The notes beneath the pieces were generated by a model. That model was not told the DNA's origin, did no database searches, and saw only the letters and a list, made by a program, of their open reading frames with translations. Made by a program: the position numbers and the translations under genes. This document shows positions 24,601-39,400 of a stretch of 64,000 nucleotides of DNA, one piece after another (the stretch's first letter is position 1; every line of letters begins with the position of its first letter). Source of the DNA: Nemertoderma westbladi (lineage: Eukaryota; Xenacoelomorpha; Nemertodermatida; Nemertodermatidae); NCBI GenBank assembly GCA_032718475.1, contig JAUCBJ010005613.1:1-64000 (forward strand), read 5' to 3'.

Positions 24601-27600
24601 TGGGTATCTATAACATAACTTATATGGGAATCTATAACATAACTTATATGGGTATCTATAACATAACTTATATGGGTATCTATAACATAACTTATATGGG
24701 TATCTAACTTCAGGGTATCTATAACATAAATTATATGGGTATCTATAACATAACTTATATGGGTATCTATAACTTATATGGGTATCTATAACATAACATA
24801 TATGGGTATCTATAACTTATATGGGTATTTATAACATAACTTATATGGGTATCTATAACATAACTTATATGGGTATCTATAACATAACTTATATGGGTAT
24901 CTATAACTTATATGGGTATCTATAACTTATATGGGTATCTATAATTTATATGGTTATCTGTAATTTATATGGGTATCTATAACTTATATGGGTATCTATA
25001 ACTTATATGGGTATCTATAACTTATATGGTTATCTGTAATTTATATGGGTATCTATAACTTATATGGGTATCTATAACTTATATGGGTATCTATAACATA
25101 ACATATATGGGTATCTATAACTTATATGGGTATTTATAACATAACTTATATGGGTATCTATAACATAACTTATATGGGTATCTATAACATAACTTATATG
25201 GGTATCTATAACTTATATGGGTATCTATAACTTATATGGGTATCTATAATTTATATGGTTATCTGTAATTTATATGGGTATCTATAACTTATATGGGTAT
25301 CTATAACATAACTTATATGGGTATCTATAACATAACTTATATGGGTATCTATAACTTATATGGGTATCTATAACATAACATATATGGGTATCTATAACTT
25401 ATATGGGTATTTATAACATAACTTATATGGGTATCTATAACATAACTTATATGGGTATCTATAACATAACTTATATGGGTATCTATAACTTATATGGGTA
25501 TCTATAACTTATATGGGTATCTATAATTTATATGGTTATCTGTAATTTATATGGGTATCTATAACTTATATGGGTATCTATAACTTATATGGGTATCTAT
25601 AACTTATATGGTTATCTGTAATTTATATGGGTATCTATAACTTATATGGGTATCTATAACTTATATGGGTATCTATAACATAACTTATATGGGTATCTAT
25701 AACATAACTTATATGGGTATCTATAATTTATATGGTTATCTGTAATTTATATGGGTATCTATAACTTATATGGGTATCTATAACTTATATGGGTATCTAT
25801 AACTTATATGGTTATCTGTAATTTATATGGGTATCTATAACTTATATGGGTATCTATAACTTATATGGGTATCTATAACATAACTTATATGGGTATCTAT
25901 AACATAACTTATATGGGTATCTATAATTTATATGGTTATCTGTAATTTATATGGGTATCTATAACTTATATGGGTATCTATAACTTATATGGGTATCTAT
26001 AACTTATATGGTTATCTGTAATTTATATGGGTATCTATAACTTATATGGGTATCTATAACTTATATGGGTATCTATAACATAACATATATGGGTATCTAT
26101 AACTTATATGGGTATTTATAACATAACTTATATGGGTATCTATAACATAACTTATATGGGTATCTATAACATAACTTATATGGGTATCTATAACTTATAT
26201 GGGTATCTATAACTTATATGGGTATCTATAACATAACATATATGGGTATCTATAACTTATATGGGTATCTATAACTTATATGGGTATCTATAACATAACA
26301 TATATGGGTATCTATAACATAACATATATGGGTATCTATAACTTATATGGGTATTTATAACATAACTTATATGGGTATCTATAACATAACTTATATGGGT
26401 ATCTATAACATAACTTATATGGGTATCTATAACTTATATGGGTATCTATAACTTATATGGGTATCTATAACTTATATGGTTATCTGTAATTTATATGGGT
26501 ATCTATAACTTATATGGGTATCTATAACTTATATGGGTATCTATAACATAACTTATATGGGTATCTATAACATAACTTATATGGGTATCTATAATTTATA
26601 TGGTTATCTGTAATTTATATGGGTATCTATAACTTATATGGGTATCTATAACTTATATGGGTATCTATAACTTATATGGTTATCTGTAATTTATATGGGT
26701 ATCTATAACTTATATGGGTATCTATAACTTATATGGGTATCTATAACATAACATATATGGGTATCTATAACTTATATGGGTATTTATAACATAACTTATA
26801 TGGGTATCTATAACATAACTTATATGGGTATCTATAACATAACTTATATGGGTATCTATAACTTATATGGGTATCTATAACTTATATGGGTATCTATAAT
26901 TTATATGGTTATCTGTAATTTATATGGGTATCTATAACTTATATGGGTATCTATAACTTATATGGGTATCTATAACATAACATATATGGGTATCTATAAC
27001 TTATATGGGTATTTATAACATAACTTATATGGGTATCTATAACATAACTTATATGGGTATCTATAACATAACTTATATGGGTATCTATAACTTATATGGG
27101 TATCTATAACTTATATGGGTATCTATAATTTATATGGTTATCTGTAATTTATATGGGTATCTATAACTTATATGGGTATCTATAACTTATATGGTTATCT
27201 GTAATTTATATGGGTATCTATAACTTATATGGGTATCTATAACTTATATGGTTATCTGTAATTTATATGGGTATCTATAACTTATATGGGTATCTATAAC
27301 TTATATGGGTATCTATAACATATATGGGTATCTATAACATAACTTATATGGGTATCTATAACATAACTTATATGGGTATCTATAACATAACTTATATGGG
27401 TATCTATAACATAACTTATATGGGTATCTATAACATAACTTATATGGGAATCTATAACATAACTTATATGGGTATCTATAACATAACTTATATGGGTATC
27501 TATAACATAACTTATATGGGTATCTAACTTCAGGGTATCTATAACATAAATTATATGGGTATCTATAACATAACTTATATGGGTATCTATAACTTATATG

Positions 27601-29872
27601 GGCATCTATAACATAACATATATGGGTATCTATAACTTATATGGGTATTTATAACATAACTTATATGGGTATCTATAACATAACTTATATGGGTATCTAT
27701 AACATAACTTATATGGGTATCTATAACTTATATGGGTATCTATAACTTATATGGGTATCTATAATTTATATGGTTATCTGTAATTTATATGGGTATCTAT
27801 AACTTATATGGGTATCTATAACTTATATGGGTATCTATAACTTATATGGTTATCTGTAATTTATATGGGTATCTATAACTTATATGGGTATCTATAACTT
27901 ATATGGGTATCTATAACATAACATATATGGGTATCTATAACTTATATGGGTATTTATAACATAACTTATATGGGTATCTATAACATAACTTATATGGGTA
28001 TCTATAACATAACTTATATGGGTATCTATAACTTATATGGGTATCTATAACTTATATGGGTATCTATAATTTATATGGTTATCTGTAATTTATATGGGTA
28101 TCTATAACTTATATGGGTATCTATAACTTATATGGGTATCTATAACATAACATATATGGGTATCTATAACTTATATGGGTATTTATAACATAACTTATAT
28201 GGGTATCTATAACATAACTTATATGGGTATCTATAACATAACTTATATGGGTATCTATAACTTATATGGGTATCTATAACTTATATGGGTATCTATAATT
28301 TATATGGTTATCTGTAATTTATATGGGTATCTATAACTTATATGGGTATCTATAACTTATATGGGTATCTATAACTTATATGGTTATCTGTAATTTATAT
28401 GGGTATCTATAACTTATATGGGTATCTATAACTTATATGGTTATCTGTAATTTATATGGGTATCTATAACTTATATGGGTATCTATAACTTATATGGGTA
28501 TCTATAACATAACATATATTGGTATCTATAACTTATATGGGTATTTATAACATAACTTATATGGGTATCTATAACATAACTTATATGGGTATCTATAACA
28601 TAACTTATATGGGTATCTATAACTTATATGGGTATCTATAACTTATATGGGTATCTATAATTTATATGGTTATCTGTAATTTATATGGGTATCTATAACT
28701 TATATGGGTATCTATAACTTATATGGGTATCTATAACATAACATATATGGGTATCTATAACTTATATGGGTATTTATAACATAACTTATATGGGTATCTA
28801 TAACATAACTTATATGGGTATCTATAACATAACTTATATGGGTATCTATAACTTATATGGGTATCTATAACTTATATGGGTATCTATAATTTATATGGTT
28901 ATCTGTAATTTATATGGGTATCTATAACTTATATGGGTATCTATAACTTATATGGTTATCTGTAATTTATATGGGTATCTATAACTTATATGGGTATCTA
29001 TAACTTATATGGTTATCTGTAATTTATATGGGTATCTATAACTTATATGGGTATCTATAACTTATATGGGTATCTATAACTTATATGGGTATCTATAACT
29101 TATATGGTTATCTGTAATTTATATGGGTATCTATAACTTATATGGGTATCTATAACTTATATGGGTATCTATAATTAATATGGGTATCTATAACTTATAT
29201 GGGTATCTATAACTTATATGGGTATCTATAATTTATATGGTTATCAGTAATTTATATGGGTATCTATAACTTATATGGGTATCTATAACTTATATGGGTA
29301 TCTATAACTTATATGGGTATCTATAATTTATATGGGTATCTATAACTATAACTTATATGGGTATCTATAACTTATATGGGTATCTATAACTTATATGGGT
29401 ATCTATAACTTATATGGGTATCTATAATTTATATGGGTATCTATAACTTATATGGGTATCTATAACATAACTTATATGGTTATCTATAACTTATATGGGT
29501 ATCTATAACTTATATGGGTATCTATAATTTATATGGGTATCTATAACTTATATGGGTATCTATAATTTATATGGGTATCTATAACTTATATGGGTATCTA
29601 TAACTTATATGGGTATCTATAACTTATATGGGTATCTATAACTTATATGGGTATCTATAACTTATATGGGTATCTATAACTTATATGGGTATCTATAACT
29701 TATATGGGTATCTATAACTTATATGGGTATCTATAATTTATATGGGTATCTATAATTTATATGGGTATCTATAACTTATATGGGTATCTATAACTTATAT
29801 GGGTATCTATAACTTATATGGGTATCTATAACTTATATGGGTATCTATAACTTATATGGGTATCTATAACTT
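21645..29872. repeat. 8.2-kb satellite of 19/24/25-bp units
   Basis: Several hundred copies of gggtatctataacttatat (19 bp) mixed with 24-bp (extra ataac) and 25-bp (extra ctata) variants. Variant order forms domains: 19/25 mixtures at 22.7-24.3 kb, pure 24-bp runs at 24.4-24.7 and 27.3-27.5 kb, and a ggttatctgtaatttatat variant from 24.9 kb on. On the gene's strand it lies downstream of exon 10 of the ADAM-like gene. Open frames (MGIYNITY repeats) are by-products of the 24-bp period. Confidence 0.98.
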
Positions 29873-30200
29873 GATTTGGAAAATATGAATTGTGAAATAA
29901 TTGAATCACAACAAAAACATATCTTTAGGATCCAAGATTAGACATAGACAGACAAGATCTACAAGGGTCAGCTGTGTGATAGGAAAAAGGTTATTTAGAC
30001 ATTTAAGGTACAGTAATCAATTCTTTATCACATGCCATATAGGTTACAAAAACCTGCCACTAGTTCTACAAAAGGGGTCAAAATTGCACATACTACCCAC
30101 ATGGACATATGTGCAGCATAATTATGGAGGTTTGCGATGGAGGATGGATGTTATTTATCTTACCTTCTACCTCTTAGCAGTAACAGGATAGGATGCTTAC

Positions 30201-30402
30201 CTTTCCAGTGGCACATTTCATGTAGTTCCCGCTGGTGAGTGGATATTTGGCCGCGTGGACTTTTATCATTGAGAAGTTACACTTTCCGAATGCACTATTA
30301 AAGCCGTACTTGTAGAGGGGTCTATATGCATTGCCATTCTTGTATTCGATTAATTTATATCCCTCACAATATAACAAGCCACAATTGAGTTCACCATTTG
30401 AC
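30201..30402 (-). CDS. ADAM-like gene exon 10 (cysteine-rich)
   Basis: Acceptor ctatatccag, donor GTAAGC. Encodes [13 protein letters not shown], matching the ADAM CG.L.C.G block, and ends MKCATGK in phase 0. The next exon is not identified with confidence. Confidence 0.9.
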
Positions 30403-33400
30403 CTGGATATAGAATGTTAGTCATAGAAACAATAACTTTTATTATTGCAATGCTTTGTTTACAATACACTACTTACTTAGTAAACTTAGTAAACAATAAA
30501 TAGTATGTTTATAAAATCAATTATTACTCATATATTAGTCATTAACATTAAGATTAAGTTTATTAATGCAATTTAGATAGGCAGAGGGGTGGGGTTAGCT
30601 TTGGATCACACTATAAACTCAGGTAAGGGCTAATATTAGTTAAAATTTTGCAGTGTGCAGTGTTTTTTATAGGATATACTATACATAGACTGATGTTATG
30701 TTGTGATACTGCTGTACTGTGTACTGCTGAATTGCTGACAGCTTGTATGGTCAATTAGATTATTATGGGCAAATGCAATACGTGTGGGGCAATAGAAACG
30801 CGTTTACAACGTGGTGGATTATGTAAAAATTGTGCAACATCCACAAATAGAACTGGAACAGAAAGCAGTTCCGCGAATAATAACGGAACCCAACAAAGCT
30901 GTCACCCGGGTGCCGATATCGATACAGCACAATTGTTAATGGACAATGAGACGGATCGTTCCATACCAGCAGGATTTAACTGGACACAACAAGGTGCGTC
31001 TGTGGGCGGTAACGGGATCAGTTGCGGTCAGGCAAACCCCTGGGGATGGGGGCCAGTACAGTCACTATTATTACAACCACATCAATACCAACCAATGATG
31101 ACCCAACAACCCAGTCTGTCTGGCCAACAACCGATTCAACTCCAAGGCCAACCACAACCAGATTGGGTACAGGCACTCCTGGACGGTCAAAATCGCGTGG
31201 AGAATAAGTTAGATAACATAAATCAACGCCTAGACCAACACGACACAAAGATTAATAAACTGGAGAAAGAAAACATGGATCTGCGAACAGAATTACACCG
31301 CGTTCGCAATGTAGTAGGGGATCACCAACGTTTCTTCCAGAGGATAGACTCTCGAGAAAGGAGCTGCAACGCAATCATTCGGGGGCTAGAAGAAGATGAT
31401 GTCAGCGATAACGAAAAGATAAAGAAGATTCTTCATGTCGCAGTCGTTAATGAAGAACCAACCGAGATGTTTCGATTAGGAAAAGAAGACGACGCTAAAC
31501 GAGTGGGCCCGCGTGGTGTACTACTAAAGATGAACTCACGAGCGAAAAGAAAATTCAGGAATTACCTGAACTATCAAAAGTTTTTATCAAAAAGGACGCA
31601 CCTCCACATATTCGTCGGGAGAGGAAACGGTTGTTTGATGCCTGCGAAGCAGAGAAAGCAAAACCCCAGAATGTCGGTGTGAAAATCTATATAGATTTTA
31701 AGAAATGGAAGTTATATAGAGGTGAGGAAGTTATTGATGAATTCCATCACAACAGTTCGGGTTTTTGATAGGAGACCAGATCAACAGTATTAGCACTAAT
31801 TTTACACTACGTATTTTATCGTGGAACATAAATGGTATTAATTATAAATTAAATAATAATATTGTTAAACAATTTTTAAGTTTATAATTTTTATCAACGA
31901 GGTTAAAACTATTGTCAAATCGGTACCGGGGTGGGATATAATTCCTTCAGCGAACGCTTTGCATGAAGCTCACCGAGGGGGAGTTTTAGTATTATTAAAA
32001 CCATGGATATCGAGATATATTATCCGTAGAGATGAAATAATTGACCAGGTGTGGATTAGTTTAAAATTCGCTCCTGATATTCTAATCGGAGGTTGCTATA
32101 TTCCGCCGAGCGATTCTAAATACTTTAACGAGTCCTGTTTTGGTGAGATACAGTGGCGGGCAATTGAAGATTCAGCTAAAGTAATTGTAATTGGTGATTT
32201 AAATTCCAGAATAGGAAACATCCCGGACACAAAGGTTAACAGTAATGGTGGAATGCTAAAACAACTAATTTCAGATTGCGATATGACAATTCTAAACCAC
32301 TGGGATAGTGGGGACAAGCAATTTGGAGGGGGTTTATCCTTCAGGAGAGGGAATAGGTGGGTGAGTGAGCTCGACTATGGTATCATTTCAAACTCAATTA
32401 TTTCATATGTGACAGAGTTCGAAACGATCCAGCGTTTGGATTTCCCTTCGAACCATGCGCCGATCTCGCTGACATTGTGTATTCCTTACCGAGAGCCATT
32501 GGATAATCTTGAGAAAGTAGCCAATGAATTGGGACAACCGAATATACAATACAGATACCATCCAACCTATAGAAGAAGAATCCAATCTAGTAAAATAGAT
32601 AAAAATCAAGTACAGGATCTATTACAATCGAATATTCTAAACATTGACATTAACAACAACAGTATCGATTCAGCTTGTTCTAAAATAACGGATAAGCTAT
32701 ACAGCACCACCGAAACATCTATGGTGAGGAACGGAAACAATACCTTGCAGGGGAGTGACAATGTTCATGGGAGATGGAGCAGGTTAGCACAGAGGGGAGA
32801 CTATCAATCTCTATGGGCCGCTATAGACTGGAAAGGAATGTTGAAACCTGACACAATATCATCCGAGACAGATGTTGATGCACAGCCAGATGCAAACGAA
32901 ATGAAGAATCACTTTGAGACACTTTTATATAATAATAATTTAATTGACGGTGGTAGAATACATCCAATAAACAATAATATAAATAGCATTACAGTCCCAA
33001 TACTAGATGATCCCATAACATTAAGGGAAGTATCAGAAGCGATCAATAAAGATCATGCGCTAAAGTTGGACAAGGCCGGGGGGCCAGATGGAATTCCACC
33101 TTTAGTTTATAAGATGATGCCATTATCGTGGTTAATCACTCTAGTATGGTTCTTTAACTGGATCTTCAATAGTGGTGTATACCCGGTCGCATGGGCTATA
33201 TCGAGATTAGTTATACTATTTAAACGGGGCGACCCACGCAAATGTGGTAATTACCGCGGCATAAGCGTGGCTGATACCTTTCAGAAGATATATGACTCGA
33301 TATTGGCCGCACGATTATTCCGATGGTTTAAACCAGAAAGTGAGCAAGCAGGGGGACAACCAGGAAGAGGATGTCTCGAGCAAATATTATCGCTAAGATT

Positions 33401-36400
33401 GTTAATAGACTCTACAAAGAAGAGCAAAGGAAAGCTATATCTGTTCTTTGTGGATCTAGAGAAGGCCTATGACACTATAAATCGACAGAAATTGATAGAT
33501 ATGTTAATCGAATGTGGATGCGGCAAGGCAATGTGCAGAGCGATAATTGCTATGTATAGATCTACTGTTTACGTATATAATAACTCTACCAAAATTATCA
33601 GCAACATAGGTTTGAAACAAGGACAACCAAGTTCGATATTTCTGTTTTTGTTTTACTTTGATAGATTTGTAAAGTGGCTGAAAAGATGCAAACCAGTCTC
33701 AAACCTTCTGCGAAATTTACATTGTCTGTTATTGATGGACGATTGTGGAATAATGGCCACGTCTAGGAAAGAACTAATACAGAAGGTAGTGATATTGATA
33801 GAATTTTGCAATGAATATGGGTTGAAAATAAATTTAGCCAAGACGAAATTTCTCGTTGTTAACGGGAATTCGGATGATAAACAACCTTTAACCGTTGCCA
33901 ATCGTACATTTAAATACACATCTGCATACACATATCTGGGAACTGTGTTTACAGATGAAGGAACTCTAAAGAATGACATTCAAGAGCATCTCAAATCTAA
34001 ACAAATTCATGTATTGAAGTTTGCAATGTTTTTAAAAAAATAATGAGTCAGCTCCATTTTGGGTTAAGAAAATGGTGTTTGAAGCGGCTGCAGCCGCTGC
34101 AGTTTTCTACGGTTGTGAGGCATGGATCGGTAAATTTACACAAGCCGAGAGCGTTTATAATTACATGGTAAAACGGCTGTTGTGTGTGAGAACTTCAACA
34201 TGTAACGACACAGTATATATTGAATCCGGGATTCCAACCGCGGCAGCCTATATTCGATGCAGACAATTACATTTCATTAAATCAATATTAAAACGCCCAC
34301 ATCGTACAGATCCAGTTCACATATGTATGGATATCGCAAAGGATATCGGCGCGAGTGGTTCAAAATACATAACGGAACTCCTGAAAAATTCTAACAATAT
34401 AAAACGAGATAATACAGAGATGTTACGTAAAAGGATTATGGATAGTAGCAGCAGTAAACGGGTTACATACAAGCAACTGAACACGACATTACAAACACAT
34501 GATATTTATACCACTCGATCGTCGAAAATCCCGGAGCATATGCGAATCGCATGGTCGCGTTTTCGCTTGTCGTCTCATAACTTACGAATAGAAAGAGATC
34601 GTTGGACACGACTACCTAGAGAACAAAGGGTCTGTAGTTGCGATGGGCTGTCGGTGCAGGACGAAGAGCATATACTAAGTAGCTGCGAGCATACAAAGGA
34701 AATTATAGGCTTCTACAATGTTTCATCTATGTTAGACTTTAACGGCCTACCGAGTTACGAAGCCGCAGAGCTGGCTTATAAGATCAGCAAAGTGTTCCCG
34801 TAATAGTTATATATAGTCTATAACCAACGACTGACAGTATTTAATGTACGACAGTGGTTTATTGACTTGCAGTACTTAATTAACCGTAATTACATAACAT
34901 TGTATGTATATTAACTATTTAATTATCTGACCATATTTAATACTTCAGAATTTGACTTTATAGTGGCAATTTATTAGTAACCAAATACCTTATATTTGTT
35001 TGACATAATGGTTAACCGTAATTACATAATATTGTATATTGAATGTTGATTATTTGACCATATATTAATACAACCTAATTTGGCTTTATATTGACTATTT
35101 ATTAGTGACCGAATGACCGATATTTTGTTTATATTAACCTTATATTTATTTGACATACTGTTTATAACAATTAGGACTTACCCAGTGTTTATTTGACCAT
35201 ATATAATTTACTTACTTATTGATCAATTGTATTTATGTAGACCTATTAATAATATAATAATGTAGTGCTGACGGTAATGTTGATCTGGTCTATAATAATA
35301 ATAATAATAATACAGTAGGTGATGCAATTATTATGTTGGCCAAGTATATTTTTTTAGCATAGGTAATATCCCATTTACTTTACAGCTTAACAGTGTTAAT
35401 TGACAATGAAATATTATATTCTTTCGGAATATTTTAATATTAATATTTGAACTCAGTTTTACCGTTTAAAAATTGTCTGACAAAAAAGCATATTAATTGA
35501 AGAAGAAGCTTCACTAACCAATAATTACAAGTTATATTTATTTATTTGTCAAGCACGTTAAGTAAAAAACCCTACCGGTAGGTGTGTTAGTACCAAAGTA
35601 TGTAAGAAACTAAAAAGCAACAAGACCTAGACGTTGCAAGCAATCAGTGATCAGCTGACGGGAGCTAGCTGATCGGTAGGTTTCGTCCCGCAGTTGAAGG
35701 CATTCTCAGGAGGCCAAGCCAGGAAATGTAGAGATAAATTGGAAATCGGTCAGCTTTCTGCCGTTAGTTGATCACTGATTTCATAAAACGTCTAGGTCTT
35801 GTTGCTTTTTAGTTTTTTTTTTTACATACTTTGGTACTAACATACCTACTGGTAAGGTTTTTCATTTAACGTGCTTGACAATAAATTAATATAATTTGTA
35901 ACAAGCATATTAGTTAGTTAGTATTGCAATATCCCTCCCTGCCTTGTTTAATTTATTATTTTCAGAAGATAAATAATATTTCAATTTCTTCATAAGCGAA
36001 CGGGAATCATCTTCTTGTAATATGTAATATATACATAGGTGATTAATTAATTTTTATAATAAGAAAAGTCAAAAGAAAATCTTATTTCTATATTTTTCTT
36101 TTACCAAATATGTCAATTAATTTCTTAATATTAGAACTCTATTGGCGTATTCGTGTTTTATTTAAACTATTCTTTTATTAACTATTCTTTCCCGAGGTTG
36201 ATCGTAGGTATGTTTTGAATCGTTGCGGGCACTGAATGATCTCTCAGGTAAATAATGACGTTGTTGGAATACAACCAGCTAGTCAACCTGAGCAACCTGA
36301 GCGAGGACTCTCTATTCTTCGCCAGCCGCACCTGCAGTCGAATCTGATCGTACCTGCAGCTAGTTTATGGTCGTAAAAACCACGATTGCTTATATCATTG

Positions 36401-39400
36401 TGTTCTACTTCGTACCTGAGACTCCTGTGGAGGATATTATATATGCTGTAAATAATGCTCTAACATTCACTCTTCCAGACCTTCCTATAATAATAGGAGG
36501 ATAATTCAACTGTCGTATTGACCAGGGCCCCAGAGGACTAGATCTAACCGACAGTTTAAACTCTCGCGGTTTTATACTAGAAAACGAGACAGCGGTTAGT
36601 ACCTATATATCACCACAATGCGAAAGTTCAATCGGCCTCCTATTTATCAAGCTACCAACTCCACTGACATCAGCTACAACTTCTGTAAATGTCTCTCTAA
36701 ACCTAGAAAACATCAAAGATTGCTCTCTATATGGAACTAAAGCCCACTACGTCAGACGCGAAAAGTGGAAATGTACCTCGCCGATTGAATATAACACTAT
36801 ACCTCTAAGATTCACAACCACTTCCCATCCTCAATGATAAACTCGCTCATTTTAAATGGTGAGATTGACTCTGCTACCGATGATCTAACTGGAGCGATTT
36901 CCTCATTAGCGGAACTGACTAGTCACTTGAGTGCGCCCCACAAAAAGCCCTGGTTTGACAATGCATATAGAGAAGACAAAACGCAGTTACTCGACTTAAT
37001 GGAACAGCGCTCGTCTTCCACCGCACACTCCGAGCCCTTTGGGAACGCCCGCAAACAATTCAAGACGCCCATAGAGACCAAAAGGGAACAATTTGAGGAG
37101 TCCCAACTGATCGATAAACTAAAACAGACAGAAATCACACCATGGTCCCTCCTTAACAAAGATTATAAACGTAATGTATCTTCTCCAATCTCTGTCGAAT
37201 GCTTAGAAAATCATTTTCAGGCGTTACTTGGCCAGGCTGATAATCTCGACGGAATAACAGAAAAACAGGAACCCTGCTTAAGTGAGATCCAAAATAATGA
37301 ATGGGGTACAACGCTCCCATAACTGAGAATGAGGTTGAAGACGCCGTCAACTCGTCTTCTAATAAAAAGGCCTCTGGTCCAGACGGAATTTATTACGAGC
37401 ACATAAAAGCTGCCCTCCCAGTAATTCTTACCACCATTGTAGCTCTTTACAATGCTTGTTTAAATCTCGGTACTATTCCTCTCGGCTAGTCGATTAGAAT
37501 TATCATAACTATCTATAGAGGTAAAGGAGAAATATCAAGCCCCGACAATTACAGAGGTATCGCACTGATCAGTGTGTTTCTCAAGACCCTTACCTCCATC
37601 ATTAATAGAAGAGTCCGATCATGACCTACTAAATATACGACCATGAAAGCTGCATTCTACCTACTAAATTTAGTAGGCACACGTATTTAAAATAATTTTT
37701 CATATATTTGAAGGATTTTATAATAAAAGTCTTCTAGAACATTTTTTTATGATTCATTTCAATAGTAAGTATTATAATTTTGAAACAACTTATTTTAATA
37801 GCTATTTTTATATATTATTGGTAAATGCCAGTTCCACTTCGTTAGTGCTTATACCTACGCCATCTCCTGGCATATTGTGTCTTAATTCAGTGACTTGGCC
37901 ACCAATTATTATTCTTCAAATCTTAATGAGATTTCATGAAATTTGAAATATATATTGTTTTGCCTCCCTCATCCGTACTGGGTGCGTCATAATATTTATT
38001 TTCGCTTTCATTCCTTAACTACAAGCGTTTGAAAAGTAATTAAATAGCCTCGAGACGATGCTAAAACTTGCCACTTCCGAATGCTAATATTCCACTCAAT
38101 TGCATTAAGATTCAGAAGGGGGTGGGGTTGCACTGAATTAAGACATAAAAATATCTTGTATTTTTGATATTATTTCTTGTTGTTTATGCTAGCTAGTGTT
38201 TTTTCCAAGTATCTATTGTAAATGAAATTAGCTACTGTAAATTGAGATTTTTGGTCAACAAATCGAGCATTGATTAAAGAAAATATCGACGTTGATGAAA
38301 TTTTATCAAGTAAACCAGAAAATGATTACGAATCAATTTGCATTGTTGCTGAAAGTCGAAATGAGATTGTTTTGGGTTTTCTTACCCACAAAATTATCAA
38401 CAGAAAAGGTAGGAAAGGGTGCCAAAACTGTGCGTAAGTTTTACAAAATGAAACTGTTACCAACTCACTTTACCACAGTTTGCTTGACATTGGAAGAGAA
38501 GGAAGACTCACAAGACAGTTATGCGCATTTGTTGAAGAATCGTTTAAAATTTTAATAACCATTGAGGATTTGCTTGTGAAAACCATTGAGTTCCGCAGCA
38601 ACTTCGACTCTAACCAAACTATGTGATAATTATCCCTACGTAAATTATCTGCCCTTCCCATACCGAACTAATTACAATAATTATTTTTCGCTCTCTCGTA
38701 ATCATATTTGCCAACAATCGATCCAAACCCTACTCCCAGACAGTGAGAGAATCTTCTGTAAAAGAATTCAAACTGCGTCAGCGTCATGTAAATAATAGCT
38801 AAATTATAGAACTGTAGTTTACCGGTACTCATCATTATTGAAAACATTATAAACAATAAACATTCCATAAGATTAACCAATTATCAACTATTTATTTGCT
38901 TTTGTCCTTCTTCATTAATTTGCTAGTAAAAACACAATGTTTAAAAAAACACTGGCTTCCAAAAAAAATTTAAAATAATATAATGACGTAATGAATATAA
39001 CGACCAAAAATCTCAATTTAGCTAATTTAATTTACAATAGATACCGGTACTTAATTGTTAAACAATCTACTGTAGAACACTAACAAAAAAAATAATGTAA
39101 TAAAAACTGTGTCCTAATAGCAGATAGTAATTAAATAAACTAAATAAAACACTTTTCAAACGCTTGTAGTTAAGGATTGAAAGCGAAAATAAATATTCTG
39201 ACGCGTCAAGATTTGTAGAATAATAATTGGTGGCCAAGTCACTGAATTAAGACATAATTTTCCAGGAGATGGTGTAGGTATAAGCACCAACGAAGTGGAA
39301 CTGTCATTTACCAAGAATATATAAAAATAGCTATTAAAATAAGTTGTTTCAAAATTATAATACTTACTATTGAAATGAATCATAAAAAAATGTTCTAGAA

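Larger units (their letters stand above)
30765..35312 (+). mobile_element. Nearly full-length non-LTR retrotransposon
   Basis: Two-ORF element (ORF1, ORF2) with an AT-rich 3' UTR of about 490 bp ending in an (ATA)n tail at 35291-35312. The 5' boundary is uncertain: sequence from about 30577 on may be its 5' UTR. The only breaks are three one-base shifts at or near homopolymers, so the copy is young or the breaks are sequencing errors. Clade not assigned. Confidence 0.85.
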
